Part shown: positions 1 through 9,369 of the stretch, piece after piece | Numbering within the stretch: position 1 is the stretch's first letter | Layout: each line of letters opens with the position of its first letter | DNA from: Paracoccus aerius | GTDB lineage: Bacteria; Pseudomonadota; Alphaproteobacteria; Rhodobacterales; Rhodobacteraceae | Assembly (NCBI RefSeq): GCF_014656455.1 | Contig: NZ_BNCL01000004.1 | Location: forward strand, 248,001 to 312,000 | Direction of reading: 5' to 3' | Length of the DNA stretch: 64,000 nt | Made by a program: the position numbers and the translations under genes | Notes under the pieces: model-generated | The model's input: the letters and a program-made list of their open reading frames with translations, nothing else | Told to the model about the DNA's origin: nothing | Databases searched by the model: none

Positions 1-11
1 TTCCGCTAGTC

Positions 12-60
12 CCTTTCACCTTAGCGCAAATATCCCGGGGGATCGGAGGCTGGCCCCCGG
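12..60. repeat. Extragenic hairpin/ATATTTG element, copy 1
   Basis: The core CAAATAT is at 27-33. It is followed by a hairpin with arms CCGGGGG (35-41) and CCCCCGG (54-60). The copy ends just beyond the 3' end of the minus-strand methyltransferase gene. The left part closely matches copy 8 near 45.8 kb. It is one of eight related copies in the window. Confidence 0.6.
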
Positions 61-61
61 C

Positions 62-1162
62 CTACAGCACCCCCGTCCGCCACAGCCGCACCTTCAGCCC
101 GCCATGCGCGACCACCGGCCCCGATTCCAGCGGCAGGCCCGTGGCCTTGGCAAGCGCGCCCTCGCTGGTCACGATCCCCACGCGCCAGCCCCCCAGCCGT
201 TCCTTGAACACCTGCCCCATCGCCGCGTGCAGCCCGAACAGCGGCCCCTTGTTGCCGATCCGGGCGCCATAAGGCGGGTTCACGATCACGATGCCGGGCG
301 AGCAGCCGGGACGTTCCAGATCGCCTATGGCGCGACAATCAAAGCTGGTCAGGGCCGCGACCCCGGCCCGCTGGGCATTGGCCTGGCTCATCCGGATGGC
401 GCTTGCGTCGCGGTCGCTGCCGAAAAAATGCGGGATGGCGGGGCGGGGCGCGGCAGCCCCGCGCATTGCGTCCCAGGCAGCGGGATCGAAACTGGCAAGC
501 TGCTGAAAGCCGAAGCCGCGGCTGCGGCCCGGGGCAAGGCCGGCCGCGATTTCGGCCGCCTCGATCACGAAGGTGCCCGACCCGCACATCGGATCCAGCA
601 CGGGCTGGCTGCCGTCGAACCCCATCTCGCGCAGGAACATGGCTGCCATGGTTTCCCGCATGGGGGCCTTGGCGACGGCCTCCTTGTGGCCGCGCTTGTG
701 CAGCGATTCGCCGGTCGTATCCAGGCTGATGGTGACAAGGTCGTCCTCGATCCGCACCTTGATCACCAAGGCCGCGTCGGGTGCCAGGGGCGCGCCCAGT
801 TCCTCGGCAATGGCGCGCTCGATCCGCTGGGTGGCGGCGCCAGCGTGATAGATGCGGCTGGCCTTGCAGGTGGTTTCCACCCGCACCGGCACGTCGCGGC
901 ACAGGACATCGGCCCAGGGGAACTTGCGGGCCCGCTTGTCCAGCTGCGCCAGGTGCAGGGCGCGGAACTGGCCCACGCGCGCCAGCACGCGCGTGGCCCC
1001 CCGCAGCCACAGGTTCGCACGCCAGACATCCGTCCAGCCGCCGGTGATCGTCACGCCGCCCGGCTGCACGACCGGCTGCCATCCCAGGGCCGCTGCCTCG
1101 GCGGCCAGCGGCGCTTCCAGTCCCGGCGTCGCCACCAGGAAGATTTCGAATCTGTCATCCAT
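62..1162 (-). CDS. THUMP-domain class I SAM-dependent RNA methyltransferase (RlmL-like)
   Basis: This is a predicted methyltransferase of the RlmL/Trm14 group, which makes N2-methylguanosine in 23S rRNA in characterised members. The N-terminal ~170 residues look like a ferredoxin-like plus THUMP RNA-binding module. The Rossmann methyltransferase domain follows, with DPMCGSGTF near residue 190 and the catalytic NPPYGARIG motif near residue 294. At 366 residues it matches the RlmL half of the E. coli RlmKL fusion and lacks the RlmK half. The gene stands at the window edge, with an extragenic repeat directly behind its stop. The family is certain; the exact RNA target is inferred. Confidence 0.85.
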   Translation of the reverse strand: MDDRFEIFLVATPGLEAPLAAEAAALGWQPVVQPGGVTITGGWTDVWRANLWLRGATRVLARVGQFRALHLAQLDKRARKFPWADVLCRDVPVRVETTCKASRIYHAGAATQRIERAIAEELGAPLAPDAALVIKVRIEDDLVTISLDTTGESLHKRGHKEAVAKAPMRETMAAMFLREMGFDGSQPVLDPMCGSGTFVIEAAEIAAGLAPGRSRGFGFQQLASFDPAAWDAMRGAAAPRPAIPHFFGSDRDASAIRMSQANAQRAGVAALTSFDCRAIGDLERPGCSPGIVIVNPPYGARIGNKGPLFGLHAAMGQVFKERLGGWRVGIVTSEGALAKATGLPLESGPVVAHGGLKVRLWRTGVL

Positions 1163-1200
1163 CCGGCAGCCCTATCCCGGCTGCCCGACAAAGGCGAGGG

Positions 1201-1404
1201 TCAGCGCCCGATGCGGCGGGTCAGCCGCGCGGCCTGACGGGCGCGCTTGACGGCGGTACGCATGGTCTTGGCCTGCTTGGCCGAAACGGCCGCCGGCTTG
1301 CCGCCGGATTTCGCCATCCTGTCGATGCCCTTGTTGATGCCCCAGTTGACGGCGCGCCGGGTGACCATGCGGGTCAGCATGTTGATGATGGAATTAAGGC
1401 TCAT
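1201..1404 (-). CDS. Small basic hypothetical protein downstream of scpB
   Basis: A 67-residue, very basic protein rich in Lys and Arg. A hydrophobic/amphipathic N-terminus (MSLNSIINMLTRMV) is followed by a cationic C-terminal half ending in RLTRRIGR. I do not recognise a characterised family. Its ATG lies only five bases after the scpB stop codon, so it is probably translated from the scpAB transcript. The charge suggests nucleic-acid or membrane binding, but that is inference. The coding call rests on position and clean codon structure. Confidence 0.65.
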   Translation of the reverse strand: MSLNSIINMLTRMVTRRAVNWGINKGIDRMAKSGGKPAAVSAKQAKTMRTAVKRARQAARLTRRIGR

Positions 1405-1409
1405 GGGGT

Positions 1410-2069
1410 TTAGTCGTCCTTGAGGAAATCGCCAGGGGGCGGGGTTGCGCCGATATCGTCATCGGCCTCTTGCGGCGCAAGGGGCAGGATCATGCCTTCG
1501 GCCGGCGGACGCGCTTCCAGCAATCCGGCCGCCCGCAATTCGGCCAGACCAGGCAGATCCCGCGCCGATTCCAGGCCGAAATGGTCCAGGAAGGTTTCCG
1601 TGACGACAAAGGTCGCGGGGCGGCCTGGGGTCATCCGGCGGCGGCCGATGCGGACCCATTCCATCTCGATCAATTGATCCAGCGTGCCGCGCGACACGGC
1701 CACGCCACGGATCTCCTCGATCTCGGCGCGGGTGACCGGCTGGTGATAGGCGATGATGGCCAGCGTCTCGATCGCGGCGCGCGACAGGCGACGCTGTTCC
1801 ACCGTTTCGGTCTGCATCAGGAAGGACAGGTCCGGCGCGGTGCGAAAGGCATAACCGTCGCCGATCCGTTCAAGGACCACGCCCCGCCCGGCATAGGACC
1901 GGCGCAGGCCGGCCAGGGCCTCGGCCGGGTCGCAGCCCTGGGGCAGCCGGTCGGCCAGGTCGCGCACGGTCAAGGGCCTGGCGGAGGCGAACAGGATCGC
2001 CTCGACCATGCGTTCCTGTTCCGCCATCGCGGGCAGCGACGGATCGGGTCGGGGATCGGGCTGGGTCAC
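1410..2069 (-). CDS. scpB: Segregation and condensation protein B
   Basis: ScpB is the dimeric kite subunit of the Smc-ScpAB condensin that compacts and segregates the chromosome. The 219 residues show the expected tandem winged-helix layout. The characteristic stretch IETLAIIAYHQPVTRAEIEEIRG lies near residues 98-120 (given here only as a family landmark: ETLAIIAYHQPVTR). The acidic C-terminal tail is low complexity. The start ATG overlaps the scpA stop by four bases (ATGA), so the two subunits are translationally coupled. Length is normal for alphaproteobacteria. Confidence 0.93.
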   Translation of the reverse strand: MTQPDPRPDPSLPAMAEQERMVEAILFASARPLTVRDLADRLPQGCDPAEALAGLRRSYAGRGVVLERIGDGYAFRTAPDLSFLMQTETVEQRRLSRAAIETLAIIAYHQPVTRAEIEEIRGVAVSRGTLDQLIEMEWVRIGRRRMTPGRPATFVVTETFLDHFGLESARDLPGLAELRAAGLLEARPPAEGMILPLAPQEADDDIGATPPPGDFLKDD

Positions 2070-2884
2070 GGCATGTCCGTTGTCGGGGGCCGGCGGCGAA
2101 AGCGGATCGGCGCGAAAGGGTCGGCCTGCCGTATCTCGATCCGGCCCTGGCGCGCAAGCTCGAGCGAGGCGGCAAAGGTCGCGGCCGTGGCCGAGCGGCG
2201 GCGCGGGCCGTGGTTGTCCCAGCCCTCGGGCAGGAAATCCGACAGGTTTGTCCAGTCCCCCGCATAGCCGATCAGGCCGCGCATCCGGTCAAGCGCCTGT
2301 TCCATCGTGAAGACGTCGCGCCGGTCGAAGGCATAGGGGCGGAACTCCTCGCGCGTTTTCAGCCGGGCATAGGCGCGCATCAGGTCGATCAGTCCGGCCT
2401 GCCATTCGGTGCGCCGGGTCCGCGCCACCACCTCGGGCGTGCCGCGGGCAAAGCGGGTGATGCCCAGACGGTCGCGCGCCATCAATTGCGCCGCCGCCCG
2501 CCGCATCGCCGCCAGCCGTTCAAGCTGGAAGGCCAGATGCGCGGCCATGTCCTCGGCCGAGGGACCCTCGGCCTGGGGGTCGGGGGGCAGCAGCAGGCGG
2601 GATTTCAAAAAGGCCAGCCAAGCCGCCATGACAAGGTAATCGGCGGCCAGTTCAATCCGCAGCGCGCGGGCCTGTTCCACGAAGGCAAGATATTGTTCGG
2701 CCAGATCCAGGACCGAGATCGTCATCAGGTCCACCTTCTGCGTCCGCGCCAGCGTCAGCAGCAGGTCCAGCGGGCCTTCGTAGCCGTCCACGTCCACGAC
2801 CAGCAATTCGTCGGCGCGCCGCTGCGCGACAGTGTCGGCCTCGGGCAGGGGTCTGAGATGGCGGATATCACCGGCGGGGGGCAC
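2066..2884 (-). CDS. scpA: Segregation and condensation protein A
   Basis: ScpA is the kleisin subunit bridging the Smc heads in bacterial condensin. The family signature YEGPLDLLLTLARTQKVDL lies near residue 35, followed by the helical region that binds Smc and ScpB, with the C-terminal winged helix at residues 200-260. The start is GTG, preceded by AAAGGA at a good distance. The 135-base gap to the upstream nagZ stop holds an extragenic repeat copy. Genes argS through scpB read in the same direction and probably share transcripts. 272 residues is the usual length. Confidence 0.93.
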   Translation of the reverse strand: MPPAGDIRHLRPLPEADTVAQRRADELLVVDVDGYEGPLDLLLTLARTQKVDLMTISVLDLAEQYLAFVEQARALRIELAADYLVMAAWLAFLKSRLLLPPDPQAEGPSAEDMAAHLAFQLERLAAMRRAAAQLMARDRLGITRFARGTPEVVARTRRTEWQAGLIDLMRAYARLKTREEFRPYAFDRRDVFTMEQALDRMRGLIGYAGDWTNLSDFLPEGWDNHGPRRRSATAATFAASLELARQGRIEIRQADPFAPIRFRRRPPTTDMP

Positions 2885-2956
2885 GGTCGTCCTTTCTGTC
2901 AGGGATCGCCAAAGTCGGCCCTGCCCCGGCCCAAGTCAAGAAGGGCCTGCGTTGCC

Positions 2957-3016
2957 GGGGGCTTTCCGCACCCGACCCTGCGGGACTCCTCCGGAGGATA
3001 TTTGTTCACAGAAGAT
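2957..3016. repeat. Extragenic hairpin/ATATTTG element, copy 2
   Basis: Core ATATTTG is at 2998-3004, followed by CACAGAAG. The left part (GGGGCTTTCCGC...CTGCGGGACTCCTCC) aligns almost base for base with copy 4 at 12.9 kb. Its hairpin is weaker than in the other copies. It lies immediately after the nagZ stop, between nagZ and scpA. Confidence 0.6.
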
Positions 3017-3019
3017 CGT

Positions 3020-4009
3020 TCAGGCGGTGGCGGCCGTCAGGTCGCGCCATTCCGCCATCAGGGCCGCCGGGTCGGTATCCCGGGGGGCGCGGCGTTGGAG
3101 CAAGGCTGCGTCAGCCCGGCGCTGCGCGTCCGGCGACATTGCGCCGGCGGCGGCCACGACGGGTTCCATATCGGCAATCGTGCCGTTGCAATGCAGGACC
3201 AGGTCGCAGCCTGCGTTGATCGAGGCGGCTGCACGATCGGCCTGGGTTCCGGACAGCGCGTTCATGGTGATGTCGTCGGTCATCAGCAGCCCGTCGAAGC
3301 CGATGCGGTCGCGGATCAGGGCGATCATCTTCACGGATGCAGTGGCCGGCGCGTCGTCCAGGGCGGTAAAGCAGATATGCGCGGTCATGCCCATCGGCAG
3401 GTCGCGCAGGACCCGGAAGGGGGCGAAGTCCATCGCGTCGAGGTCGTCAAAGCCAGCCGTCACGGTGGGCAGGCCGTGGTGGCTGTCGGCGATGGCGCGG
3501 CCGTGGCCCGGCATGTGCTTCATCACCGGCAGCACGCCCGCGGCCAACATTCCGTCGGCGGCAGCCCGGCCAAGTGTCGCGACCGTTGTCGGATCGGATC
3601 CCAGGCAGCGGTTGCGCAGGAAGGGATGCGTATCGGCCTGCGCCACGTCCAGCGTGGGCGCGCAGTTGCTGTCGATCCCCACCGCGCGCAATTCCCGGCC
3701 GATCAGGTGATAGCGCAGCCACATGGCACGCAGGCCGGCTGCCGCCTGGTCCAGCGGCGCGGGCCATTCGGTCCAGTGCGGGCCACGCAGGCGCTGCACC
3801 CGGCCGCCTTCCTGATCGACGGTGATGACCGCCTCGCGGCCTACGGCGTCGCGCAGGGCGTCCGTCAGGCGGCGCAGCTGGTCGGGACTTTCGACATTGC
3901 GGCCGAACAGGATGAAGCCCCAGGGATCGGCCGCGCGGAAGAAGTCCCGCTCGGCCGCCGTCAGGTCGGTCCCGGCGATGCCGCCGAGGATCGTGGCATT
4001 GGCGGCCAT
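3020..4009 (-). CDS. nagZ: Beta-N-acetylhexosaminidase NagZ
   Basis: A glycoside hydrolase family 3 enzyme of cytoplasmic peptidoglycan recycling; it removes GlcNAc from anhydro-muropeptides. The diagnostic KHMPGHGRAIADSHHGLP loop, carrying the catalytic His and Asp, is near residue 165. FILFGRNVESPDQLRRLTDAL near residue 35 is also typical (landmark FGRNV). A later LLMTDDITM holds the nucleophile Asp. At 329 residues it is the single-domain NagZ form. Its ATG overlaps the stop of the upstream SPOR gene by one base. A link to cell wall turnover fits the neighbouring SPOR protein. Confidence 0.93.
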   Translation of the reverse strand: MAANATILGGIAGTDLTAAERDFFRAADPWGFILFGRNVESPDQLRRLTDALRDAVGREAVITVDQEGGRVQRLRGPHWTEWPAPLDQAAAGLRAMWLRYHLIGRELRAVGIDSNCAPTLDVAQADTHPFLRNRCLGSDPTTVATLGRAAADGMLAAGVLPVMKHMPGHGRAIADSHHGLPTVTAGFDDLDAMDFAPFRVLRDLPMGMTAHICFTALDDAPATASVKMIALIRDRIGFDGLLMTDDITMNALSGTQADRAAASINAGCDLVLHCNGTIADMEPVVAAAGAMSPDAQRRADAALLQRRAPRDTDPAALMAEWRDLTAATA

Positions 4010-5139
4010 CAGTTCAGGGCAAGGCAGTCGGTGCCCGCCGATTTCAGCGCGGCGCAGAACTGGCGTGCCTCGGACAGCGAATCAAAGCCCGCGACGCGCA
4101 GCCGCCAGAAGGTGCGGCCGTTGGACTGGTGCTGCTGGATCACCTGCTGCTTGCCGCCGAAGACGACATGCTTGCCCGACAGCCGGTTCCATTCGCTGGC
4201 CGCGATCGCATCGCTGTCGAAGGCACCAAGCTGCACCTGCGGCCCGCTGGCCGAGGCCACCGGCGCACGGGTCGCGGCGGGGGCTTCCGCCGGCCGCGCT
4301 TCGGCTGCGACGGGCCGGGCGTCGGTCGCGGTGGTGCCGGCCGAGGCAACGCGGGTGCTGCGCGGACGCGGCGCGGGCCGGGTCGAGGCGGTCAGAACAC
4401 CGGGATTTGCTTCGGCCTGAGCCTGGACCAGGGCTTCGGTGATGGCGGCCGCCTGGGCCGGCGCACCGTTCTCGTCGGTCAGGGCCTCGTTCACGGGGCC
4501 TTCGCTGGCCGGCGCATCGATAATCGAGGCTTCCTGCACCGCGCTGTCGGCCAGGGCCAGACGCTGCGCCTCGGCCTGGGCTTCCGCCAGGGCACGGGCT
4601 TCGCTGTCGGACAGGGGCAGGACCGCCTCCCCGTCGAAGCTGAGCGGGGTTTCCGACACGACCGAGGGCTGGCGCGGGGTAGCGCCCAGTTGGCCCATCG
4701 CCACGTCCTCGTCCGACAGGCCGACCGGCGCGGGCGCGATGGCCACCTGCTGCGTCGGCTGGTGGTCCACACCCTCGGCCACGGTATTGACCGCGTAGCC
4801 GGTATAGTTCGTCAACTCCCCGCCGGGCTCGGCGGGCGCGGTGCGCGCGTCGCCGGTGATGGCGCGGATCACCGGCACGCCCGACACGTCGCGCGACACC
4901 AGTTGCCAGCCCCAGACCATCAGCCCCACCATCAGCGCAACCGAGGCGACCGCGCCCAGGTAATGCGTCACCCGCGCAAATCGGGCGGTCAGGCCGTCAT
5001 TGCCAGGGGCGTCCGCGGCGGGACGGCCCGCACCCCTCTGCGGCTGGTCGTCCCAGCCACCCTGGTCATAGGAAAACTCTCGCTTCACCTTGTGACGCGA
5101 GAACACATAGCCGCCTTCGCGAAAATCCATCACTGCCAT
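4009..5139 (-). CDS. SPOR-domain membrane protein
   Basis: A 376-residue bitopic membrane protein. A charged cytoplasmic N-terminus of about 58 residues precedes one transmembrane helix (VASVALMVGLMVWGWQLV, about residues 64-82). A long Ala/Glu/Pro-rich periplasmic linker follows, and then a C-terminal SPOR domain (about 300-376). SPOR domains bind denuded glycan strands at the division septum, so a septal or cell-wall role is likely. Position between argS and nagZ is typical of Rhodobacterales. Two closely spaced ATGs (residues 1 and 4) could start it. No enzymatic domain is visible. Confidence 0.88.
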   Translation of the reverse strand: MAVMDFREGGYVFSRHKVKREFSYDQGGWDDQPQRGAGRPAADAPGNDGLTARFARVTHYLGAVASVALMVGLMVWGWQLVSRDVSGVPVIRAITGDARTAPAEPGGELTNYTGYAVNTVAEGVDHQPTQQVAIAPAPVGLSDEDVAMGQLGATPRQPSVVSETPLSFDGEAVLPLSDSEARALAEAQAEAQRLALADSAVQEASIIDAPASEGPVNEALTDENGAPAQAAAITEALVQAQAEANPGVLTASTRPAPRPRSTRVASAGTTATDARPVAAEARPAEAPAATRAPVASASGPQVQLGAFDSDAIAASEWNRLSGKHVVFGGKQQVIQQHQSNGRTFWRLRVAGFDSLSEARQFCAALKSAGTDCLALN

Positions 5140-5211
5140 AGCCTGCCTGCCTGCCGGTTGATCCGACCTGAACTTTGCTGCCCGTTCCGCCCGGCAGGGT
5201 CGCCTTGTAAC

Positions 5212-6957
5212 TCAGCGCATTTCCTTTGCCGGCGTGACCCCAAGGATAGCGAGACCACATGAAATAACAACGCCAACTGCACGCACCAACGCGATTTTTG
5301 CTTGCGACGTGTCCGGATTGCCATCCTGCACGAAACGCAGGGACGTATCGTCGTTGCCGCGATTCCACAGCGAATGCAGATCCGAGGCAATGTCATAAAG
5401 GAAAAATGCGATCCGGTGCGGTTCGTGGGCGCGCGCGGCATGTTCGACAAGGCGCGGCCATTCGGCAACTTTCCGCGCCAGATCCAGCTCGGCCGGGTGG
5501 GACAACTGGGCAAGATCGGCACCCGCCAAGGCCGAATCACCGACGTCAATGCCCGAATCAGTTGCACGGCGCAGCACCGAATGGACCCGCGCGCTGGCAT
5601 ACTGGACATACCAGACCGGGTTGTCCTTGGACTGTTCCAGCACCTTGGCAAAGTCGAAATCAAGCGCGGCGTCGTTCTTGCGCGTCAGCATGATGAAGCG
5701 GGTGACATCCGCGCCCGCTTCCTCGACCACGTCGCGCAGGGTGACAAAGGTGCCCGCGCGCTTGGACATCTTGAAGGGCTCGCCGTTCTTGAACAGCTTG
5801 ACCAGCTGGATCAGCTTGATGTCCAGGGGCACCCGCCCGTTCGACAAGGCCGCGACCGCCGCGTTCATGCGCTTGACATAGCCGCCGTGATCCGCGCCGA
5901 AGACGTCGATCAACTGGTCGAAACCCCGGTCGATCTTGGACCAGTGATAGGCAATGTCGGGCGCGAAATAGGTCCAGGCACCGTCGGACTTCTGGATCGG
6001 GCGGTCGACGTCGTCGCCATGCGCGGTGGACCGGAACAGCAGTTGTTCGCGCTCCTCCCAATCCTCGGGCAGCTTGCCCTTTGGCGGCTCCAGCACGCCA
6101 CGATAGATCAGGTCCAGCGACCGCAGGCGTTCGATCGCGGCTTCGATCTGGCCGGTGCCATACAGCGCCTTTTCGCTGGAATAGACATCCATGCGCACGC
6201 CAAGGGCCGCCAGATCATCGCGGATCATGGCCATCATGGCGTCAGTGGCGAAATCGCGCACCTCGGCCAGCCAGTCGGCTTCGGGCTTTTCCAGCAGGCT
6301 GGCGCCGTATTTCTGCTTCAGCGCCTCGCCCACCGGGATCAGGTAGTCGCCGGGATAAAGCCCCTCGCGGATCTCGGGTTCAAGCCCGTTGGCCTCGCGG
6401 TAACGCTCATAGGCAGAGCGGGCAAGCACATCGACCTGCGCGCCGCCGTCGTTGATGTAGTATTCGCGCGTCACGTCATGGCCGGAAAAGGCCAGCAGGT
6501 TCGCCAGCGCGTCGCCGAACACCGCGCCGCGCACATGGCCCACATGCATCGGCCCGGTCGGGTTGGCGCTGACGAATTCGACGTTGACCTTCTGGCCCGC
6601 GCCGATGTCGGAGCGGCCGAAATCCTCGCCTTCGCGCAATGCGGCAGCGACCACGCCCTGCCAGACGGCAGGCGACAGGCGCAGGTTCAGAAAGCCCGGT
6701 CCCGCGACCTCGGCCGCCGCGATGCGCGGGTCGGTCAGGCGGGCGGCCAGCTTGTCTGCGATCTCGCGCGGCTTCATCCCGGCGGGCTTGGCCAGCACCA
6801 TCGCGGCATTGGTGGCCATGTCGCCATGGGCCGGATCGCGCGGCGGCTCGACCGCGACATTGGCGAAATCCAGCCCTGGGGGCAGCTCGCCCGCCTGCGT
6901 CATTTGCTCCAACGCGGCAAGAACGACGCCGCGCAGATCGGTGAATAGGTTCATCAT
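5212..6957 (-). CDS. argS: Arginyl-tRNA synthetase
   Basis: A class I aminoacyl-tRNA synthetase that charges tRNA-Arg. The HIGH-type motif appears in [16 protein letters not shown] near residue 130, and the KMSKS-like [10 protein letters not shown] near residue 395. The N-terminal Add-1 domain and the C-terminal anticodon-binding helical domain (DALR) are complete, giving the normal 581 residues. Two consecutive ATGs are possible starts, with AGGAAAG upstream. It begins a minus-strand run (argS, SPOR, nagZ, scpA, scpB) and faces the helicase gene across a 270-base divergent gap. Confidence 0.96.
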   Translation of the reverse strand: MMNLFTDLRGVVLAALEQMTQAGELPPGLDFANVAVEPPRDPAHGDMATNAAMVLAKPAGMKPREIADKLAARLTDPRIAAAEVAGPGFLNLRLSPAVWQGVVAAALREGEDFGRSDIGAGQKVNVEFVSANPTGPMHVGHVRGAVFGDALANLLAFSGHDVTREYYINDGGAQVDVLARSAYERYREANGLEPEIREGLYPGDYLIPVGEALKQKYGASLLEKPEADWLAEVRDFATDAMMAMIRDDLAALGVRMDVYSSEKALYGTGQIEAAIERLRSLDLIYRGVLEPPKGKLPEDWEEREQLLFRSTAHGDDVDRPIQKSDGAWTYFAPDIAYHWSKIDRGFDQLIDVFGADHGGYVKRMNAAVAALSNGRVPLDIKLIQLVKLFKNGEPFKMSKRAGTFVTLRDVVEEAGADVTRFIMLTRKNDAALDFDFAKVLEQSKDNPVWYVQYASARVHSVLRRATDSGIDVGDSALAGADLAQLSHPAELDLARKVAEWPRLVEHAARAHEPHRIAFFLYDIASDLHSLWNRGNDDTSLRFVQDGNPDTSQAKIALVRAVGVVISCGLAILGVTPAKEMR

Positions 6958-7058
6958 CGCTTTCCTGACTGTCGCCTGCCGGTTACCGCCTGGGGCGGGG
7001 CCTGGTCAACACAAAGCCCGAAAAGCGGCATTTTTCGCAAGGTTTCCGGGCCTAAACA

Positions 7059-7087
7059 TTGACGTGGCGGTCCACTTGGCTTATCTC
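7059..7087 (+). promoter_or_regulatory. Candidate sigma-70-type promoter of the DEAD-box helicase
   Basis: TTGACG at 7059-7064 and TATCTC at 7082-7087 are separated by 17 bases. This predicts a leader of about 130 bases before the helicase ATG. It lies in the divergent argS/helicase gap (6958-7227), where I see no other feature. Read by eye only. Confidence 0.45.
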
Positions 7088-7227
7088 GCGGCAGTCCGCA
7101 TCCGGCGGGCCAACTGAAGGGGCGTGCGAGTCTTGCGTCCCATTGCAGGCCGCAGCAGCCGTTCGGGCGACGCGGCGATGGAACGCGACCTGCCGCCATC
7201 CGGCGCGCAAGCCTTGGAAAGCCCCCA

Positions 7228-9360
7228 ATGACGAAGTTCTCTGATCTCAAGCTTGACCCCAATGTGCTGAAAGCCATTGCCGAGGCCGGCTATGACGCGC
7301 CCACCCCGATCCAGGCGGGCGCCATTCCTCCGGCCCTGGATGGCCGCGACGTTTTGGGGATCGCGCAGACCGGCACCGGAAAGACCGCCAGCTTCACGCT
7401 GCCCATGATCACGCTGCTGGGCCGCGGCCGCGCCCGCGCCCGGATGCCGCGCAGCCTGGTCCTGTGCCCGACCCGCGAACTGGCCGCCCAGGTTGCCGAG
7501 AACTTCGACACCTATGCCAAGCATACCAAGCTGACCAAGGCGCTGCTGATCGGCGGCGTCAGCTTTGGCGAACAGGACAAGCTGATCGACCGGGGCGTGG
7601 ACGTGCTGATCGCGACGCCCGGACGCCTGCTGGACCATTTCGAACGCGGCAAGCTGCTGCTGACCGGCGTGCAGATCATGGTCGTGGACGAGGCCGACCG
7701 GATGCTCGACATGGGCTTCATCCCGGATATCGAGCGGATCTTCCAGCTGACCCCCTTCACCCGCCAGACGCTGTTCTTCAGCGCCACCATGGCCCCCGAG
7801 ATCGAGCGGATCACCAACACCTTCCTGCACGCCCCCGAGCGGATCGAGGTCGCGCGCCAGGCCACCACAAGCGAAACCATCACCCAGAAGCTGGTGGAAC
7901 TGGTCCCCTCGCGCCGCGACATGGCGGCCAAGCAGAAGCGCGACCTGCTGCGCGCCCTGATCGACGCCGAAGGTCCCGAAACCGAAGGCGGCGGGCTGAA
8001 GAACGCCATCATCTTCTGCAACCGCAAGACAGACGTGGACATCGTTGCAAAGTCGCTGGCCAAGCACGGCTATGACGCGGCGCCGATCCACGGCGACCTG
8101 GACCAGAGCCACCGCACCCGCACGCTGGAAAGCTTCCGCGAAGGCAAGCTCAAGTTCCTGATCGCCTCGGACGTGGCGGCGCGTGGCCTGGATATCCCGG
8201 CCGTCAGCCATGTCTTCAACTATGACCTGCCCAGCCATGCCGAGGATTACGTCCACCGCATCGGTCGCACCGGCCGCGCCGGCCGCCTGGGCAGCGCCTT
8301 CAGCATCTCTACCCCATCGGATGAAAAATACTTGGCCGCAATCGAGAACCTCGTGAAGCAGACCCTGCCGCGCGCCCCCCTGCCCGAGGGTTTCACCCTG
8401 GCCGAAGGCGACCGCAACGGCGGCCGTGACGACCGCCGCAACGGCCGCGACAAGGGCCGTGGGCGCGACAAGGGCCGTGGCCGTGACGACGAACGGCGCA
8501 GCCCGCGCGAAGACAGGGCCGAAGCCCCGCGCGAGGAAGCGCGCCGCGAACCCGTGCACGAGGAACGGCACGACGAGCGTGTGGCCGAACGTGCCCTCCG
8601 CGAGGACCGGCGTGAAGATCGGCGCGAGGATCGCAGGGATGATCGGCGCGACGACCGCCGCGACCAGTCGCGCGACCGTCGCAACCGCCGCGACGGCGAC
8701 CGCGGCCCGGCCGTGATGGGCATGGGCGATCATGTGCCGGAATTCATGCTGGTCGAACTGCGCCGCGCGCTTGCCTCGACCTCGCAGGAAAGCGACGACC
8801 GGCCCCGCAAGGCGCCCGAACCCGCGCGCGAACCTGCCGAGGCGCAGACCGAAAAGCCCCGCCGCGGCCGCAATCGCCGCAAGAAGGCCGATGCGCTCGC
8901 CCTGCCCGAGGCGCTCGAGGTTGAAGGGTCCGCCGATGCCGCGGCGCCGCTGCCGGCCGAGGCAACCATGACGCAGGACGCCGCCGTTGGGGAAACCGCT
9001 GCCCCGGTGGCCGAGACGGTGGCACAGCCTGTCGCCGAAGCCCCCGCCCCTGTTCCCGCCAATGCTCCCGCCCCTGTGGCCGAGGAAGCGCCGAAGCCCA
9101 AGCGGACCCGCCGCAAGAAGGCAGAAGCCACCGAAGCCCAGGCCGAGGCGCCTGCCGAAGCGGCCGAAACCGCGCCGCAGCCTGCTGAAAAGCCCAAGCG
9201 AACCCGCCGCAAGAAGGCCGAGCCTGCTGCGGACGCCCCGGCCGAAGCCCAGGCGGCCGAAGCCGAAGCCGCGCCAAAGCCCAAGCGCACCCGCCGCAAG
9301 AAGACCGACGAAGCAGCAGCACCGACGGCCCCCGCCGACAGCGCCGACGCCGAGGCCTGA
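7228..9360 (+). CDS. DEAD-box ATP-dependent RNA helicase (RhlE-like) with long charged tail
   Basis: RNA-unwinding ATPase of ribosome assembly and/or RNA decay. Motifs in order: Q motif PTPIQAGAIP, Walker A AQTGTGKTAS (about 46-55), VVDEADRMLD (about 152), SAT (about 184) and HRIGRTGRAGR (about 343). The RecA-like core ends near residue 385. About 325 residues of low-complexity tail follow: RGRDKG repeats, a stretch alternating RRED and RRDD, and three copies of KPKRTRRKK separated by Ala/Glu/Pro linkers. Such tails bind RNA and may drive RNase E or ribosome contacts. The ATG has a modest GGAAAG site. The leader of about 130 bases is reminiscent of cold-induced helicases (inference). The gene lnt follows nine bases later. 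Confidence 0.93.
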   Translation: MTKFSDLKLDPNVLKAIAEAGYDAPTPIQAGAIPPALDGRDVLGIAQTGTGKTASFTLPMITLLGRGRARARMPRSLVLCPTRELAAQVAENFDTYAKHTKLTKALLIGGVSFGEQDKLIDRGVDVLIATPGRLLDHFERGKLLLTGVQIMVVDEADRMLDMGFIPDIERIFQLTPFTRQTLFFSATMAPEIERITNTFLHAPERIEVARQATTSETITQKLVELVPSRRDMAAKQKRDLLRALIDAEGPETEGGGLKNAIIFCNRKTDVDIVAKSLAKHGYDAAPIHGDLDQSHRTRTLESFREGKLKFLIASDVAARGLDIPAVSHVFNYDLPSHAEDYVHRIGRTGRAGRLGSAFSISTPSDEKYLAAIENLVKQTLPRAPLPEGFTLAEGDRNGGRDDRRNGRDKGRGRDKGRGRDDERRSPREDRAEAPREEARREPVHEERHDERVAERALREDRREDRREDRRDDRRDDRRDQSRDRRNRRDGDRGPAVMGMGDHVPEFMLVELRRALASTSQESDDRPRKAPEPAREPAEAQTEKPRRGRNRRKKADALALPEALEVEGSADAAAPLPAEATMTQDAAVGETAAPVAETVAQPVAEAPAPVPANAPAPVAEEAPKPKRTRRKKAEATEAQAEAPAEAAETAPQPAEKPKRTRRKKAEPAADAPAEAQAAEAEAAPKPKRTRRKKTDEAAAPTAPADSADAEA

Positions 9361-9369
9361 TCCAGGCCC

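Noticed and set aside
12-60. The extragenic elements as CRISPR repeats
   Set aside because: Copies are scattered over tens of kilobases with no spacers and no cas genes.
2210-4420. A 736-codon plus-strand frame over scpA, nagZ and the SPOR gene
   Set aside because: It runs across three genes on the other strand that have clear family motifs; no motif of its own.
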